From an uncultured Alphaproteobacteria bacterium (GTDB taxonomy: Bacteria > Pseudomonadota > Alphaproteobacteria > Puniceispirillales > Puniceispirillaceae): DNA of 64,000 bases. The stretch spans positions 1 through 64,000 of the forward strand of contig CALEYP010000050.1 in assembly GCA_937924895.1 (NCBI GenBank), read 5' to 3'. The translations under genes were made by a program, and so were the position numbers. Below the pieces are notes generated by a model, which was not told where the DNA came from, did no database searches, and was given only the letters and a program-made list of their open reading frames with translations. Below, in pieces: positions 46,130 to 55,647 of this stretch (positions within the stretch are counted from its first letter, which is position 1; each line of letters begins with the position of its first letter).

Positions 46130-47908
46130 ATGAAAATGACAACAGAAGAAGCCTTTGTAAAGGTGCTACAAATGCATGGCATCGAGCATGCATTTGGAAT
46201 TATCGGTTCTGCGATGATGCCGATTTCAGATTTGTTCCCGCAAGCGGGCATCACATTTTGGGATGCGGCACACGAATGTAATGCGGGTATGATGGCCGAT
46301 GGCTTCACGCGCGCCTCTGGCAAAATGTCTATGATGGTCGCACAGAACGGCCCAGGTATCACAAACTTTGTGACACCTGTGAAAACAGCCTATTGGAACC
46401 ATACACCTTTGCTTCTTGTGACACCGCAAGCAGCCAATAAGACAATTGGTCAGGGTGGTTTCCAGGAAGTTGAACAAATGGCTTTGTTCAAGGATATGGT
46501 TGCCTACCAAGAAGAGGTGCGTGATGCCTCTCGTATCGCTGAAGTATTGAACCGTGTGATCATGCAAGCCAAGCGTGCATCTGCACCGGCTCAAATTAAC
46601 GTTCCACGCGATTTCTGGACTCAAGTGATTGACATTGAGTTACCAGCGATTGTTGATTTTGAACGCCCATCAGGTGGTCAAGATGCGATTGCCCAAGCTG
46701 CAGACTTGCTTTCAAACGCAAAGTTCCCTGTCATGCTTAATGGTGCTGGCGTTGTGATTGGCGGTGCGATTGATGCGTCAATGAAATTGGCAGAGCGTCT
46801 AGATGCGCCTGTTTGTTGCGGTTATCAGCATAATGACGCTTTCCCTGGTTCACACCCGCTTTTCGCTGGTCCGCTAGGCTATAATGGCTCAAAAGCTGGT
46901 ATGGAATTGATCGCAAAGGCTGATGTTGTATTGGCATTAGGCACACGCCTCAACCCATTCTCAACATTGCCAGGTTATGGCATTGATTATTGGCCAAAGG
47001 ATGCCAAGATCATCCAAGTTGATATCAACCCAGACCGTATTGGCCTAACAAAGCCAGTATCAATTGGGATTGTTGGTGACGCGAAGACAGTTGCTGAATC
47101 AATTCTTGATAAACTCTCAGCCACAGCCGGTGATACTGGTCGCGCTGAACGTACATCAATGATTGCACAGATGAAGTCATCATGGGCGCAGGAATTAACC
47201 TCTCTTGACCATGAAGATGATGATCCAGGCACAACATGGAACGAGCGTGCACGTAACAGAGAACCGCAAAAGATGTCACCTCGTATGGCATGGCGCGCAA
47301 TTACATCAGTCTTGCCAAAAGACGCCATTATCTCATCAGATATTGGTAATAACTGTGCGATCGGTAACGCCTACCCAACATTTGAGCAGGGCCGTAAATA
47401 TTTGGCACCTGGTTTGTTCGGCCCTTGTGGCTATGGCCTGCCAGCTATCATGGGTGCCAAGATTGGTCAGCCAGATACACCTGTTGTTGGGTTTGCCGGT
47501 GATGGTGCGTTTGGTATCTCAATGAATGAGATGACAGCCATTGGTCGTAATGAATGGCCGCCAATCACAATGATCATCTTCCGTAACTATCAGTGGGGCG
47601 CTGAGAAGCGTAATACAACATTGTGGTTTGATGATAACTTTGTGGGCACTGAGCTTGATACAGACGTTCGCTATGCTGAAATCGCGAGAGCATGTGGTGT
47701 CAACGGCGTTCAAGTTTCTTCAATGGCTGATTTATCAACAGCGTTGCAAGATGCGATTGATGCCCAGATGAATGATAAGAAAACAACATTCATCGAAGTC
47801 TTGTTGAACCAAGAGCTGGGTGAGCCATTCCGTCGTGATGCGATGAAGAAGCCTGTCTCAGTTGCTGGCATCAGCAAAGACGATATGCGCCCACAGGCTG
47901 GTGTTTAA
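46130..47908 (+). CDS. xsc: Sulfoacetaldehyde acetyltransferase
   Basis: The 592-residue ThDP enzyme has Xsc-specific stretches (ECNAGMMADGFTRASGKMSM near the start, GQGGFQEVEQMALFKDMVAY) and the cofactor motif GDGAFGISMNEMTAIGRNEW. It converts sulfoacetaldehyde plus phosphate to acetyl phosphate and sulfite, the entry of taurine-type sulfonates into central metabolism. It has GGGGA eight bases before its ATG and a strong terminator after it, so it is probably monocistronic. Phosphate acetyltransferase and taurine genes are not adjacent. Confidence 0.94.
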   Translation: MKMTTEEAFVKVLQMHGIEHAFGIIGSAMMPISDLFPQAGITFWDAAHECNAGMMADGFTRASGKMSMMVAQNGPGITNFVTPVKTAYWNHTPLLLVTPQAANKTIGQGGFQEVEQMALFKDMVAYQEEVRDASRIAEVLNRVIMQAKRASAPAQINVPRDFWTQVIDIELPAIVDFERPSGGQDAIAQAADLLSNAKFPVMLNGAGVVIGGAIDASMKLAERLDAPVCCGYQHNDAFPGSHPLFAGPLGYNGSKAGMELIAKADVVLALGTRLNPFSTLPGYGIDYWPKDAKIIQVDINPDRIGLTKPVSIGIVGDAKTVAESILDKLSATAGDTGRAERTSMIAQMKSSWAQELTSLDHEDDDPGTTWNERARNREPQKMSPRMAWRAITSVLPKDAIISSDIGNNCAIGNAYPTFEQGRKYLAPGLFGPCGYGLPAIMGAKIGQPDTPVVGFAGDGAFGISMNEMTAIGRNEWPPITMIIFRNYQWGAEKRNTTLWFDDNFVGTELDTDVRYAEIARACGVNGVQVSSMADLSTALQDAIDAQMNDKKTTFIEVLLNQELGEPFRRDAMKKPVSVAGISKDDMRPQAGV

Positions 47909-47941
47909 TCGCTAGCTAACAGGGTTAAGCCTGAAATGAAG

Positions 47942-47973
47942 AAAGCGCTAGTTTCGGCTAGCGCTTTTTTTTA
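47942..47973. terminator. Bidirectional terminator between xsc and the convergent transporter gene
   Basis: A perfect 10-bp stem, AAAGCGCTAG (47942-47951) and CTAGCGCTTT (47958-47967), closes a 6-base loop and is followed by a run of T. The symmetric stem with flanking A and T runs would end transcripts from both strands. The T-run overlaps the stop codon region of the minus-strand gene. Confidence 0.92.
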
Positions 47974-49122
47974 TGTCATCCAGAAATGCCATCCATAGGC
48001 TAGTAAAAGAGCTGGGATGGTTGAATATAAGGTGGCGATAATGGCCGCCTTTGGGGCCAGTGCCAGAGCCGGGAATAGAGCGTCCCCATCATTGCTTATG
48101 GCATTACCGATTTGTGCAGATAACGGGACAATGCCTGTTAGGTAAAGGCTTGTGACAAGCACCTGCGGGCCGCACCCTGGCAGTAAGCCAATCACTACAG
48201 CAATGAGCGGAACCCAAATGGCAAGGCCATCAAATAAGTTTGCCAATTCATAGCCCGTTACAAAGAGGCTAATTTCAAAGAGTAAAAAGGCAATGATGAC
48301 CCAGCCCGTGACAAAGTTGGTATCTGTGATGGTTTGTTGAAGCACAGAGCGCGGCGCTGATGTTGAGGGACGCCTCATCAAATTAGGAACGAGCCACATA
48401 CCAAAGCAGAGGCAGCCCGCTACGAATCCAAATAGGGTGACAGGTTCAGCTGTTAGGGTGGTGGCAAACACCTCATCTAAATCAATTTGAAAGGCGCCAA
48501 ATACCCCAAAGACAATGCCTGGAATAATGGTCATGACCCATAATTTTGTGAAGAATGGTGAGGCAGGTCTGCGATAAGCTGCCTTGTGATCTTCTGGTTT
48601 GGTCTGTGCGCTTCCCTGCAAGAAATGTTTGCCATGAAGGGCATCTACGATATAGCCAGAAATTGTGCCCACAGCGAGGCCAATGCCCATCATCATCAGC
48701 CCTGTCACAGGTTCTTTGGCGATGAGAAGAAAAGCGGCATCACCCATAGTTGCGGTCAACGTCGCCATAACGGCACCAAAACTCAAGCGACCTGATACAA
48801 AATTAGTCACCACTATGATAGCACCGCCACATCCTGGTAAGGCGCCTAACGCCGCAGCAAGTGGTACTTGCCAAAAACCAGAGCGTGATAAAAGGCGAAT
48901 AGCATCAATCCCAAATAGGCGCTCAATCCCATAAAATAGCAGTAAAGTTGCCGCCACAAAGGTTGTGACTTGTAAATATGCATCTGCCACGGTGCCAATT
49001 AACACATCCGCGAAATCAGAGTCGCTGAGTGCAAAGCCCGCCAAAATAGTGACAGATAATGCGAGCGCTAACGGCATCATCTGCGGTGTTTTAACCGGTG
49101 GTTGTGCGAGTGAGGCGTCCAT
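47971..49122 (-). CDS. ArsP_2-type putative metal/arsenic exporter
   Basis: The 383-residue inner-membrane protein has about ten helices and two LPGCG motifs in related settings (LPGCGGAIIVVTNFV and LPGCGPQVLVTSLYL), which indicates an internal inverted repeat. This fits the ArsP_2 (PF11449) family, sometimes annotated as a putative manganese transporter. The substrate is not established by sequence. It converges on xsc and ends inside the shared terminator. Confidence 0.72.
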   Translation of the reverse strand: MDASLAQPPVKTPQMMPLALALSVTILAGFALSDSDFADVLIGTVADAYLQVTTFVAATLLLFYGIERLFGIDAIRLLSRSGFWQVPLAAALGALPGCGGAIIVVTNFVSGRLSFGAVMATLTATMGDAAFLLIAKEPVTGLMMMGIGLAVGTISGYIVDALHGKHFLQGSAQTKPEDHKAAYRRPASPFFTKLWVMTIIPGIVFGVFGAFQIDLDEVFATTLTAEPVTLFGFVAGCLCFGMWLVPNLMRRPSTSAPRSVLQQTITDTNFVTGWVIIAFLLFEISLFVTGYELANLFDGLAIWVPLIAVVIGLLPGCGPQVLVTSLYLTGIVPLSAQIGNAISNDGDALFPALALAPKAAIIATLYSTIPALLLAYGWHFWMT

Positions 49123-49371
49123 CTGTTGCGTTCGTGCTACTTATGCTTGTTTGTCGTAACTATAAAATAGAAGGCTTATGAATTTAGTCAAGGCTAAACT
49201 CTGATGTAAACGCTAGGCGGTATTGGTTTTTCATCAATTGAAGTAAGAGGCGTGACGCTAATCATCTAGCGGTAATTGGCCTTTGGCATAACCCTGCCAT
49301 CGTCGAGCCATTGACTCTTGCCGCGATGTAACAGATATCAAAGGACAAGATAAGGCAAGAAGGATAAACCA
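49123..49371. promoter_or_regulatory. Divergent promoter region (ArsP_2 transporter / ferredoxin reductase)
   Basis: About 249 bases between divergent genes. A short CGCTA(N6)TAGCG palindrome (about 49256-49271) and a TTGACT hexamer near 49312 are the only features. No clear -10 follows and no RNA fold is recognised. Confidence 0.3.
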
Positions 49372-50187
49372 ATGCTGCAATCACATGAAGCTCCAAAATC
49401 TGTGGGCGTGCCAGCTGATACCAAAGATGCTGTGAAAGTGCTATCTGTGACACATTGGACAGATCGCTTGTTTCATTTTGAAGTTGAACGTCCTGATAGT
49501 TTTCGGTTTCGGTCTGGTGAATTTGTGATGATTGGATTGCTGAATGAAGCTGGCAAGCCATTATTGCGCGCTTATTCGATTGCGGCACCTTTCTGGTCAG
49601 AAACCTTATCCTTTTATTCAATTAAGGTACCAGATGGGCCATTAACATCACGCTTGCAGCATTTGCAGCCTGGTGACTACATCATTATGAAGACCAAGCC
49701 TGTTGGCACATTAGTCCTTGATGCGCTTTTACCAGGCAAGCGTTTATACATGATTGCCACAGGGACAGGCATCGCGCCTTTTGCCTCTTTGATAAAAGAT
49801 CCAGACGTGTATGAGCAATATGATGATGTAATCCTGACTCATACATGCCGTGAAGTGGCTGAGCTCTCCTATGGCGCGCATTTAATCGAAGAAGCGAAGG
49901 CGGATCCGCTAATTGGTGAAATGGCAAAGGAGAAGCTGCGCTATTACCCGACAACAACCCGTGATCAATCCGCTAAAATGGGCCGTATCACAACGTTAAT
50001 GGAAGATGGCACGCTCTTTTCTGATTTAGACGTGCCGCCACTTCATCCCGAGACTGACCGCGTTATGATTTGCGGCTCTATGGGGTTGAATAATGATGTG
50101 AAAGCCATCATTGAAGCAGCTGGTCTAGAAGAAGGTGCCAACTCAAAGCCTGGCACCTATGTGCTGGAAAAGGCATTTGTTGGCTAG
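49372..50187 (+). CDS. fpr: Ferredoxin-NADP+ reductase
   Basis: The 271-residue flavoprotein has the FAD-binding RAYSIAAPFW motif, the pyrophosphate segment GPLTSRLQHL, the NADP-binding ATGTGIAPFAS (about 126-136) and MICGSMGLNNDV. It moves electrons between NADPH and ferredoxin or flavodoxin. Its ATG follows AAGGA by seven bases. Its stop codon overlaps the end of the HAD gene by four bases. No ferredoxin gene is adjacent. Confidence 0.92.
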   Translation: MLQSHEAPKSVGVPADTKDAVKVLSVTHWTDRLFHFEVERPDSFRFRSGEFVMIGLLNEAGKPLLRAYSIAAPFWSETLSFYSIKVPDGPLTSRLQHLQPGDYIIMKTKPVGTLVLDALLPGKRLYMIATGTGIAPFASLIKDPDVYEQYDDVILTHTCREVAELSYGAHLIEEAKADPLIGEMAKEKLRYYPTTTRDQSAKMGRITTLMEDGTLFSDLDVPPLHPETDRVMICGSMGLNNDVKAIIEAAGLEEGANSKPGTYVLEKAFVG

Positions 50188-50915
50188 GCAGATTGCGCCA
50201 CTTTTTGCGCCAGATAATCAGGTAACCCTTCGATATTCGGTAAGAGATGTGAGGCCGCCTCTAGCGCCTTTGTTGGCGCAGGGTAGCGCGCACTAATGCC
50301 GATGAAAAGACCAGCCCCGGCGGCATTTGCGACACCTAGATCTGCGCTCGTATCACCAACCATAATCGTATCATTTGGGGCATAGCCACAGCGTCGACAG
50401 ATTTCCAAAAAGCCCTCTGGAGCCGGTTTGCCGCCAAAACCGCTATCAAAGCCCAGAATTTCTTCAAAATGCGAGATGATACCAAGCTCTGTGCTCGACC
50501 GCTTCGCGGATGCTTCTGAATCATTTGTTAAAATGGCACAGCGATAGCCTTGTGCCCGGAGTGCGTGAAGAGAGGTCTGAATATCTCCCAACGGCACCGC
50601 GCCTCGTTGTTGATTGCGTTGCACAATAGCCATAACCTTTTCCCGATAGGAGGGGTCATCAAAATGCGCCTTTAATTCCGGTGCTTTGGCGATGCAGGCA
50701 GCCTGTTGATCTAAGAACGAGCCAGACGCAAATAAACCATCAGGGTCAATGGTCTCAGATTGCTCTTCAATCCCGATAATCTCTTGAAATATTTGGGCGG
50801 AATAGCGCTGCTCTGTTAGCTCTGACAGCAAATAGGTAATATCACGCGCCACCGGCAACCACGTCTTTGGCAAATCCAAAAGCACCCCATCTTTATCAAA
50901 AATTATTAATGTCAT
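50184..50915 (-). CDS. HAD-superfamily phosphatase (phosphoglycolate phosphatase-like)
   Basis: The 243-residue protein has HAD motif I FDKDGVL, motif II ILTNDS, motif III lysine in FGGKPAP and motif IV VGDTSADLG, with a helical cap after motif I. It should dephosphorylate a small metabolite such as phosphoglycolate, but specificity is uncertain. It is convergent with the ferredoxin reductase. The small membrane protein lies 28 bases upstream on the same strand and is probably co-transcribed. Confidence 0.87.
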   Translation of the reverse strand: MTLIIFDKDGVLLDLPKTWLPVARDITYLLSELTEQRYSAQIFQEIIGIEEQSETIDPDGLFASGSFLDQQAACIAKAPELKAHFDDPSYREKVMAIVQRNQQRGAVPLGDIQTSLHALRAQGYRCAILTNDSEASAKRSSTELGIISHFEEILGFDSGFGGKPAPEGFLEICRRCGYAPNDTIMVGDTSADLGVANAAGAGLFIGISARYPAPTKALEAASHLLPNIEGLPDYLAQKVAQSA

Positions 50916-50942
50916 AGCTCTCTTTCGCGCTTGTGATGTGAG

Positions 50943-51314
50943 TTAGGATGAGACACGCAATCCCTCATTGACATAGATCATCCAACTTAATTCGCCAGAG
51001 GTGACAAAAATGATGATGAGCATGCCAATCAGAATTAATAAAAAGGCAAGGGCAAAGCTCCCAATCTTTCCTGCCAGCCTTGTCATATTATATAAGGCTG
51101 ATTGCATAATAAGACTGGCGCCATATATGGTCAAAAACCCCAAGCTAAAAGCGTGGATGTTATGCATCCAAATGGTTCCTTGAATGGGTAAGAAGGCACC
51201 TATGACAGGGCCGATATATAAGCCAATAACAAGCCAAGCGACGGTGGTGAGGAGGCTCACTAAAATCGTAACTGATAGGTCTGCTTCGCCTGAAAAAAAT
51301 CGTTCTATGACCAC
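50943..51314 (-). CDS. Small membrane protein of unknown function
   Basis: The 123-residue protein has about four hydrophobic stretches (LLTTVAWLVIGLYIGPVIGAF and ALAFLLILIGMLIIIFVT) and no recognised motif. It lies 28 bases before the HAD phosphatase on the same strand. I have no basis for a function. Confidence 0.55.
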   Translation of the reverse strand: MVIERFFSGEADLSVTILVSLLTTVAWLVIGLYIGPVIGAFLPIQGTIWMHNIHAFSLGFLTIYGASLIMQSALYNMTRLAGKIGSFALAFLLILIGMLIIIFVTSGELSWMIYVNEGLRVSS

Positions 51315-51471
51315 AAAGATACCCCAGGGTAAGCGAAAATTCCGTCACGCCTGCGGACTATTTCAAAGCAGGCAATTGCTTTTGCGCGGTTGCTTGCCAT
51401 ATCATTAGGCAGTCTGCCGCCATCTTGCAAGATTGTTTTCAGAAAGTTTCATGAGCGCCTTAGGAGTGAAT

Positions 51472-52416
51472 ATGCATAAAATCGCGTTACTAGATGATTG
51501 GATGGATGATGCACGCCAAGCTGCGGATTGGAGCTGTTTATCAGATCATGCCATCGATGTGTTTCATGATACGATAACAGGGGATGCGCTCATTGAGAGG
51601 TTGCAGCCCTATAGTATTTTGGGGGTGATGCGGGAACGCACACCACTCACCAAAGAGGTGATTGACGCACTCCCTAATCTGCAGGCTATCATTACATCTG
51701 GCATGCGAAATGCCTCTATTGATACCGCCTATGCACGAAGCAAGGGTATCGTAGTGATGGGGACGCAATCACCAGGTCACGCCACAGCAGAACTAGCGAT
51801 GATTTTAATCGGTAATTTGGCGCGTCACATCATGCCGTCTGCCCACGCCATGCAAGAGGGCGGCTGGCAAGTGGCAACAGGACGGGATCTGCGCGGTGCT
51901 CGCCTTGGCATTCTTGGGTTAGGACGGCTAGGGAGCCAGGTTGCTAAATTTGGTCAGGCTTTTGGGATGGATGTTGTGGCTTGGTCACAAAACCTGACGA
52001 AGGCGCGTTGTGATGAGGTTGGGGTAACCTATCTTGATAAAGAGACCTTCTTCCAAAGCTGTGATTTTATTTCCATCCACCTCAAATTATCTGAGCGTGT
52101 TCGCCATTTAATTGACGCTGATATGCTCGCTCTGATGAAACATGATGCTTGCCTCATCAATACATCTCGGGCGCCAATTATTGATAAGGATGCGTTGTCA
52201 GCGGCGCTACGTGCTGGCGCAATTGGCGGGGCGGCAATTGATGTCTATGACTATGAACCTCTGCCCTCAGATGACCCGTTGCGTCAGCTTCCCAATCTGA
52301 TAATGACGCCGCATATCGGCTATGTGACTAAAGAGACAATGCAGATTTTTTATGGGCAAATGGTAGAGGGAATTGCCGCCTTTATTGACGGTAATCCCAT
52401 ACGCGAACTGCCTTAG
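51472..52416 (+). CDS. D-2-hydroxyacid dehydrogenase
   Basis: The 314-residue enzyme has the NAD-binding GILGLGRLGSQV motif (about 141-152) and the catalytic Arg in NTSRAPIID, Glu in DYEPLPSDDPL and His in TPHIGY. It reduces a 2-oxoacid or oxidises a D-2-hydroxyacid. I start at ATG 51472 because TAGGAG lies about seven bases upstream. 51433 gives a poorer N-terminus. It ends nine bases before the DUF3179 gene on the other strand. Confidence 0.88.
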   Translation: MHKIALLDDWMDDARQAADWSCLSDHAIDVFHDTITGDALIERLQPYSILGVMRERTPLTKEVIDALPNLQAIITSGMRNASIDTAYARSKGIVVMGTQSPGHATAELAMILIGNLARHIMPSAHAMQEGGWQVATGRDLRGARLGILGLGRLGSQVAKFGQAFGMDVVAWSQNLTKARCDEVGVTYLDKETFFQSCDFISIHLKLSERVRHLIDADMLALMKHDACLINTSRAPIIDKDALSAALRAGAIGGAAIDVYDYEPLPSDDPLRQLPNLIMTPHIGYVTKETMQIFYGQMVEGIAAFIDGNPIRELP

Positions 52417-52425
52417 TGCGCTTAT

Positions 52426-53481
52426 TTATTGCTCATCTGCTGTCACACCGATAATTGGACTTTCTGGGTTAAAGGCGTGCCAGACAAAGGCAAAAGTAAC
52501 CTTATAGGGGACATCAACCAGTTTGCCATGGTCTTCTTGGCGCTGTGCAATAACAGTGCCGACATCACGGCCCTCTGAGATAACAGCTTTATCTAAGGCC
52601 GAGGCTTGGCCGCTACTCCAAGTGAGGCGGATATCACCACGCTCAAGTCGTCTGGCTTGCATGAGATGAAACAACGCAATTGCTTCATCATTTACAACCA
52701 CCACACGTTCAAGCGCCCCAATTCCTTCGGGAAGTGACCCTTCATAGAGGAATGGATATCGTGCGCTGTCATAGCCATTATAAGGGGTAATGCCATAGGG
52801 GCGTTGATGGTCAGAAGGAATGTCCAAAATCATACCGGAGGGATGTCTCTCTGAAAATTCGGCAAAACTCTCTAAGCGAGACGGCAAGATAGTCAGAGAC
52901 TGTCCTGCCAAGGCGCCAGCTATGGCCTCGCCATTATATTGTTGCCACCAGCTTTCTGTTTGTCGGTCATACATGACCAGATCCGAATGGCGAAGCTGTC
53001 CTGTCGTGCCAAAATCAAGTGTATATGTGCCATGGTCTCTGGCAAACACCACCGAGGTGTTACATAATGGGCAATAGGTAACGGAAAAAGACGTCTCTCC
53101 AATATGATCATTTACAATTTCATGCCAGATTAAAATAGAAAGCGGGTAGGCGCGCGCTTCCCCGTCAAAGACAACAGAAATCAAAGGCGATTGCGGCTCG
53201 TAATCTGCCTCGGATAGCGCAATAAAATCCGGCATATCAAGAGACGGGATGCCATCCTTTGGGGGGCCGCCTGAGCGTATTTCAGATAAATCTATCGTGC
53301 ATCTTGTGAAATCAGTGTCAGGCCATTGGCCCTGAAGCGATGATGAGATGTGACAGTATGAAGCATCGCGCAATTTTGAATCTTGAGCAACGGCGGCATG
53401 TCCGCACAAACTCAAGATTAACGTCAGCGCCATGCTGCTAATCATTGTGGGGATAGTGGTATGAAATCTAAAGATTTCCAT
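52426..53481 (-). CDS. DUF3179 domain secreted protein
   Basis: This 351-residue protein has a signal peptide (MALTLILSLCGHAAVAQ) and the DUF3179 pattern: AYPLSILIWHEIVNDHIG and the paired cysteines in VTYCPLCNTSVVFAR, then TGQLRHSDLVMYDRQTESWW. The family is periplasmic or extracellular, of unknown reaction. The CPLC pair may form a disulfide or metal site. No neighbour hints at its role. Confidence 0.85.
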   Translation of the reverse strand: MEIFRFHTTIPTMISSMALTLILSLCGHAAVAQDSKLRDASYCHISSSLQGQWPDTDFTRCTIDLSEIRSGGPPKDGIPSLDMPDFIALSEADYEPQSPLISVVFDGEARAYPLSILIWHEIVNDHIGETSFSVTYCPLCNTSVVFARDHGTYTLDFGTTGQLRHSDLVMYDRQTESWWQQYNGEAIAGALAGQSLTILPSRLESFAEFSERHPSGMILDIPSDHQRPYGITPYNGYDSARYPFLYEGSLPEGIGALERVVVVNDEAIALFHLMQARRLERGDIRLTWSSGQASALDKAVISEGRDVGTVIAQRQEDHGKLVDVPYKVTFAFVWHAFNPESPIIGVTADEQ

Positions 53482-53640
53482 AGCGGTCTCCTCTTAAACG
53501 CTCCCCTATGGCACAGCATGACGTCCATTAATATTTCAGATCAAGAAAACATTGTGCCTTTCGCTAGACAGGGGGCAGGGGGCATGTCATTTTGACAAAG
53601 CATTGGCGCGGAATAACAGCGTTTCACGGGTGAGGGTTTC

Positions 53641-54810
53641 ATGTCGCACTTTATGTCAAAATATCCAAGAATTAGCGATTTGCAGAAACAAGCTGAGAAG
53701 CGTTTGCCGCCTTTTGTTGGGGCGTATTTATTTGCAGGTACTGGCCAGAATGAGGCCCGTGATCGCTCTGTTGACGATTATAGCGAAGTCTCACTCGTGC
53801 CGCGCTTGTTGCGAGGGCGAGTATCCCCATCATGTGCCACACAGTTTTGTGGCACGGAGTTTGCCGCCCCATTTTCAGTCGCCCCAATTGGCTTATCATC
53901 GCTGATTTGGCCTGGGTCAGAACGGGCGCTTGCCAAAGCAGCAAATGCGGCAGGTTATGGCTATGGGCTGAGCACCGTGGCAGGCGCGAATGTCGAAGAG
54001 ATAGGCCCTCTCATTGGTGATAAAGGATTTTTCCAGCTTTATGCGGCGCATGATCCAGACATTACCGCTGATTTGCTCTCGCGAGCCAAAAAAGCTGGCT
54101 TTACAAAATTGATTGTCACCGCAGATGTGCCTGGGCCAAGCCGGCGCGAAGAAATGCGCATCGCAGGTGCCCCCATTGGTTCACGCTCTGAATCGGCGCC
54201 GACGGCTCGTGTTTTATGGCAGGCAATGCTTCATCCCTCCTGGTCTATGGCAGCTCTGCAAAATGGGGGGAAGTTTCGCTTTAAGAATTTAGAACCTTAT
54301 GCGCCGCCAGAGTTATTGAATAATATTACACAATTCATCGGCAGCCAGCTCAATGGGTCTCTGACATGGGAGTATCTGGCAAAGATTCGCAAAATGTGGG
54401 ATGGGCCTTTACTGATCAAAGGATTATTGCATAGTGAAGATTGTCACCGCGCCATTGCCCATGGCGCAGATGGTATCATTATTTCCAACCATGGCGGTCG
54501 TCAGTTAGATGCTGTGCCGAGTTCAATCTCGCAGTTACCGGCTTTGCGTGAGCAACTGGGTGAGAATGTGACCATCGCGCTTGATAGTGGTGTCAGAAGC
54601 GGTCTTGATATTGTGCGGGCCCTCGCTTTAGGGGCTGATTTCTGCTTCCTCGGGCGAGCCTTTTTGATGGGGGTGGCGGCACTCGGTGCCCCAGGGGCAG
54701 CTCATACGGGCGCTATCCTGCAAGATGAGATTGAAAATGTGATGATGCAGCTTGGCGTGACAACTATCGCGGAGCTAAAAGAGATTGAAACGCAGCATCC
54801 CTTTTTATAG
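53641..54810 (+). CDS. FMN-dependent alpha-hydroxyacid oxidase/dehydrogenase
   Basis: The 389-residue TIM-barrel protein has the FMN and active-site pattern VTADVPGPSRREEM, the catalytic ISNHGGRQLDAVPS (His about 283) and the C-terminal DSGVRSGLDIVRALALGAD. This is the lactate/glycolate oxidase family. GAGGG lies five bases before its ATG. The hydroxyacid cannot be named, though L-lactate and glycolate are likely candidates. Confidence 0.91.
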   Translation: MSHFMSKYPRISDLQKQAEKRLPPFVGAYLFAGTGQNEARDRSVDDYSEVSLVPRLLRGRVSPSCATQFCGTEFAAPFSVAPIGLSSLIWPGSERALAKAANAAGYGYGLSTVAGANVEEIGPLIGDKGFFQLYAAHDPDITADLLSRAKKAGFTKLIVTADVPGPSRREEMRIAGAPIGSRSESAPTARVLWQAMLHPSWSMAALQNGGKFRFKNLEPYAPPELLNNITQFIGSQLNGSLTWEYLAKIRKMWDGPLLIKGLLHSEDCHRAIAHGADGIIISNHGGRQLDAVPSSISQLPALREQLGENVTIALDSGVRSGLDIVRALALGADFCFLGRAFLMGVAALGAPGAAHTGAILQDEIENVMMQLGVTTIAELKEIETQHPFL

Positions 54811-54900
54811 CGCACTCGTATGACTTAACAGATTGCGGCTCAACCGGTGATATGACACATTGTCGGTAATTGTCCGTAACCGGCAAAGATAGGCAAGACC

Positions 54901-55620
54901 ATGCAAGATGATACGACAGAGTTTGAACCGATCGACACATCAGAGGAAACAGGCGAGGGCGGCGATAGCGCGCCTGAGGATATGCCTCAAACTATGTTCC
55001 GGGTGATCGATGGCTCTTGCCCAGCCATTGAATGTGATATTCCTGCGCAAACATTATTACATGCGCGCCGCGATAGTTTTTTGGCAAAGTCACCTAGTGT
55101 TGAGCTTGCCTCATCGCCGCAAGAGGGGTTTGTAGCACTTCATAATCACTCATCTGACACAGAATTGCTCTATTTGACGCCGAAGCAAGTGGGCGCCGTC
55201 ATGGTGTTTGATTTATCACTTCATCGCCAAGGCCTCATTGTGGCCGCTCCTAATCTCTTGGCATATGATGCTGTGGTAGATTGTGACATTGTTTTGGATG
55301 TTTCCCTGCCATCTCGCTCGTCTTATCGCCTCTATCACTTGAAAGGGGCCGGTCGCATTGTGACATTTATGGCTGGTGACCTCTACCCGCTGACTTTGGC
55401 AGAGGATGATCAGCAACAAGTCAATGCTGATTTGCTAGCGGCAATGGAACCAAGTCTTGCCTTTGATTTGGGCCAGATTGATGCGGATATCTATGTCGCG
55501 CAATTGCAAGGCGCGGGGCGTATCTGGATGCAATCCATGCCATCTGATGCGCATCAAAATGCGCCAGAACAGCTAGCATCATCCGCGGCGCCTAAAAAAT
55601 CCTTATTTTCACGCGGATAA
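54901..55620 (+). CDS. AIM24-like family protein
   Basis: The 239-residue protein has a disordered acidic N-terminus (to about 30) and then a beta-rich domain. The pattern FLAKSPSVELA, LLAYDAVVDCDIV, HLKGAGRIVTFMAGDLYPLTL and LQGAGRIWMQ resembles the AIM24 / TIGR00266 family. Function is unknown. It lies 27 bases before a GST gene on the same strand, so the two may be co-transcribed. Confidence 0.6.
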   Translation: MQDDTTEFEPIDTSEETGEGGDSAPEDMPQTMFRVIDGSCPAIECDIPAQTLLHARRDSFLAKSPSVELASSPQEGFVALHNHSSDTELLYLTPKQVGAVMVFDLSLHRQGLIVAAPNLLAYDAVVDCDIVLDVSLPSRSSYRLYHLKGAGRIVTFMAGDLYPLTLAEDDQQQVNADLLAAMEPSLAFDLGQIDADIYVAQLQGAGRIWMQSMPSDAHQNAPEQLASSAAPKKSLFSRG

Positions 55621-55647
55621 GTCCCCCCAACCTCATAGGATTGTCTT

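Noticed and set aside
49123..49371. tRNA-like or metal-responsive element upstream of the exporter
   Set aside because: No cloverleaf could be assembled and the short CGCTA/TAGCG palindrome alone is not evidence of a known operator.
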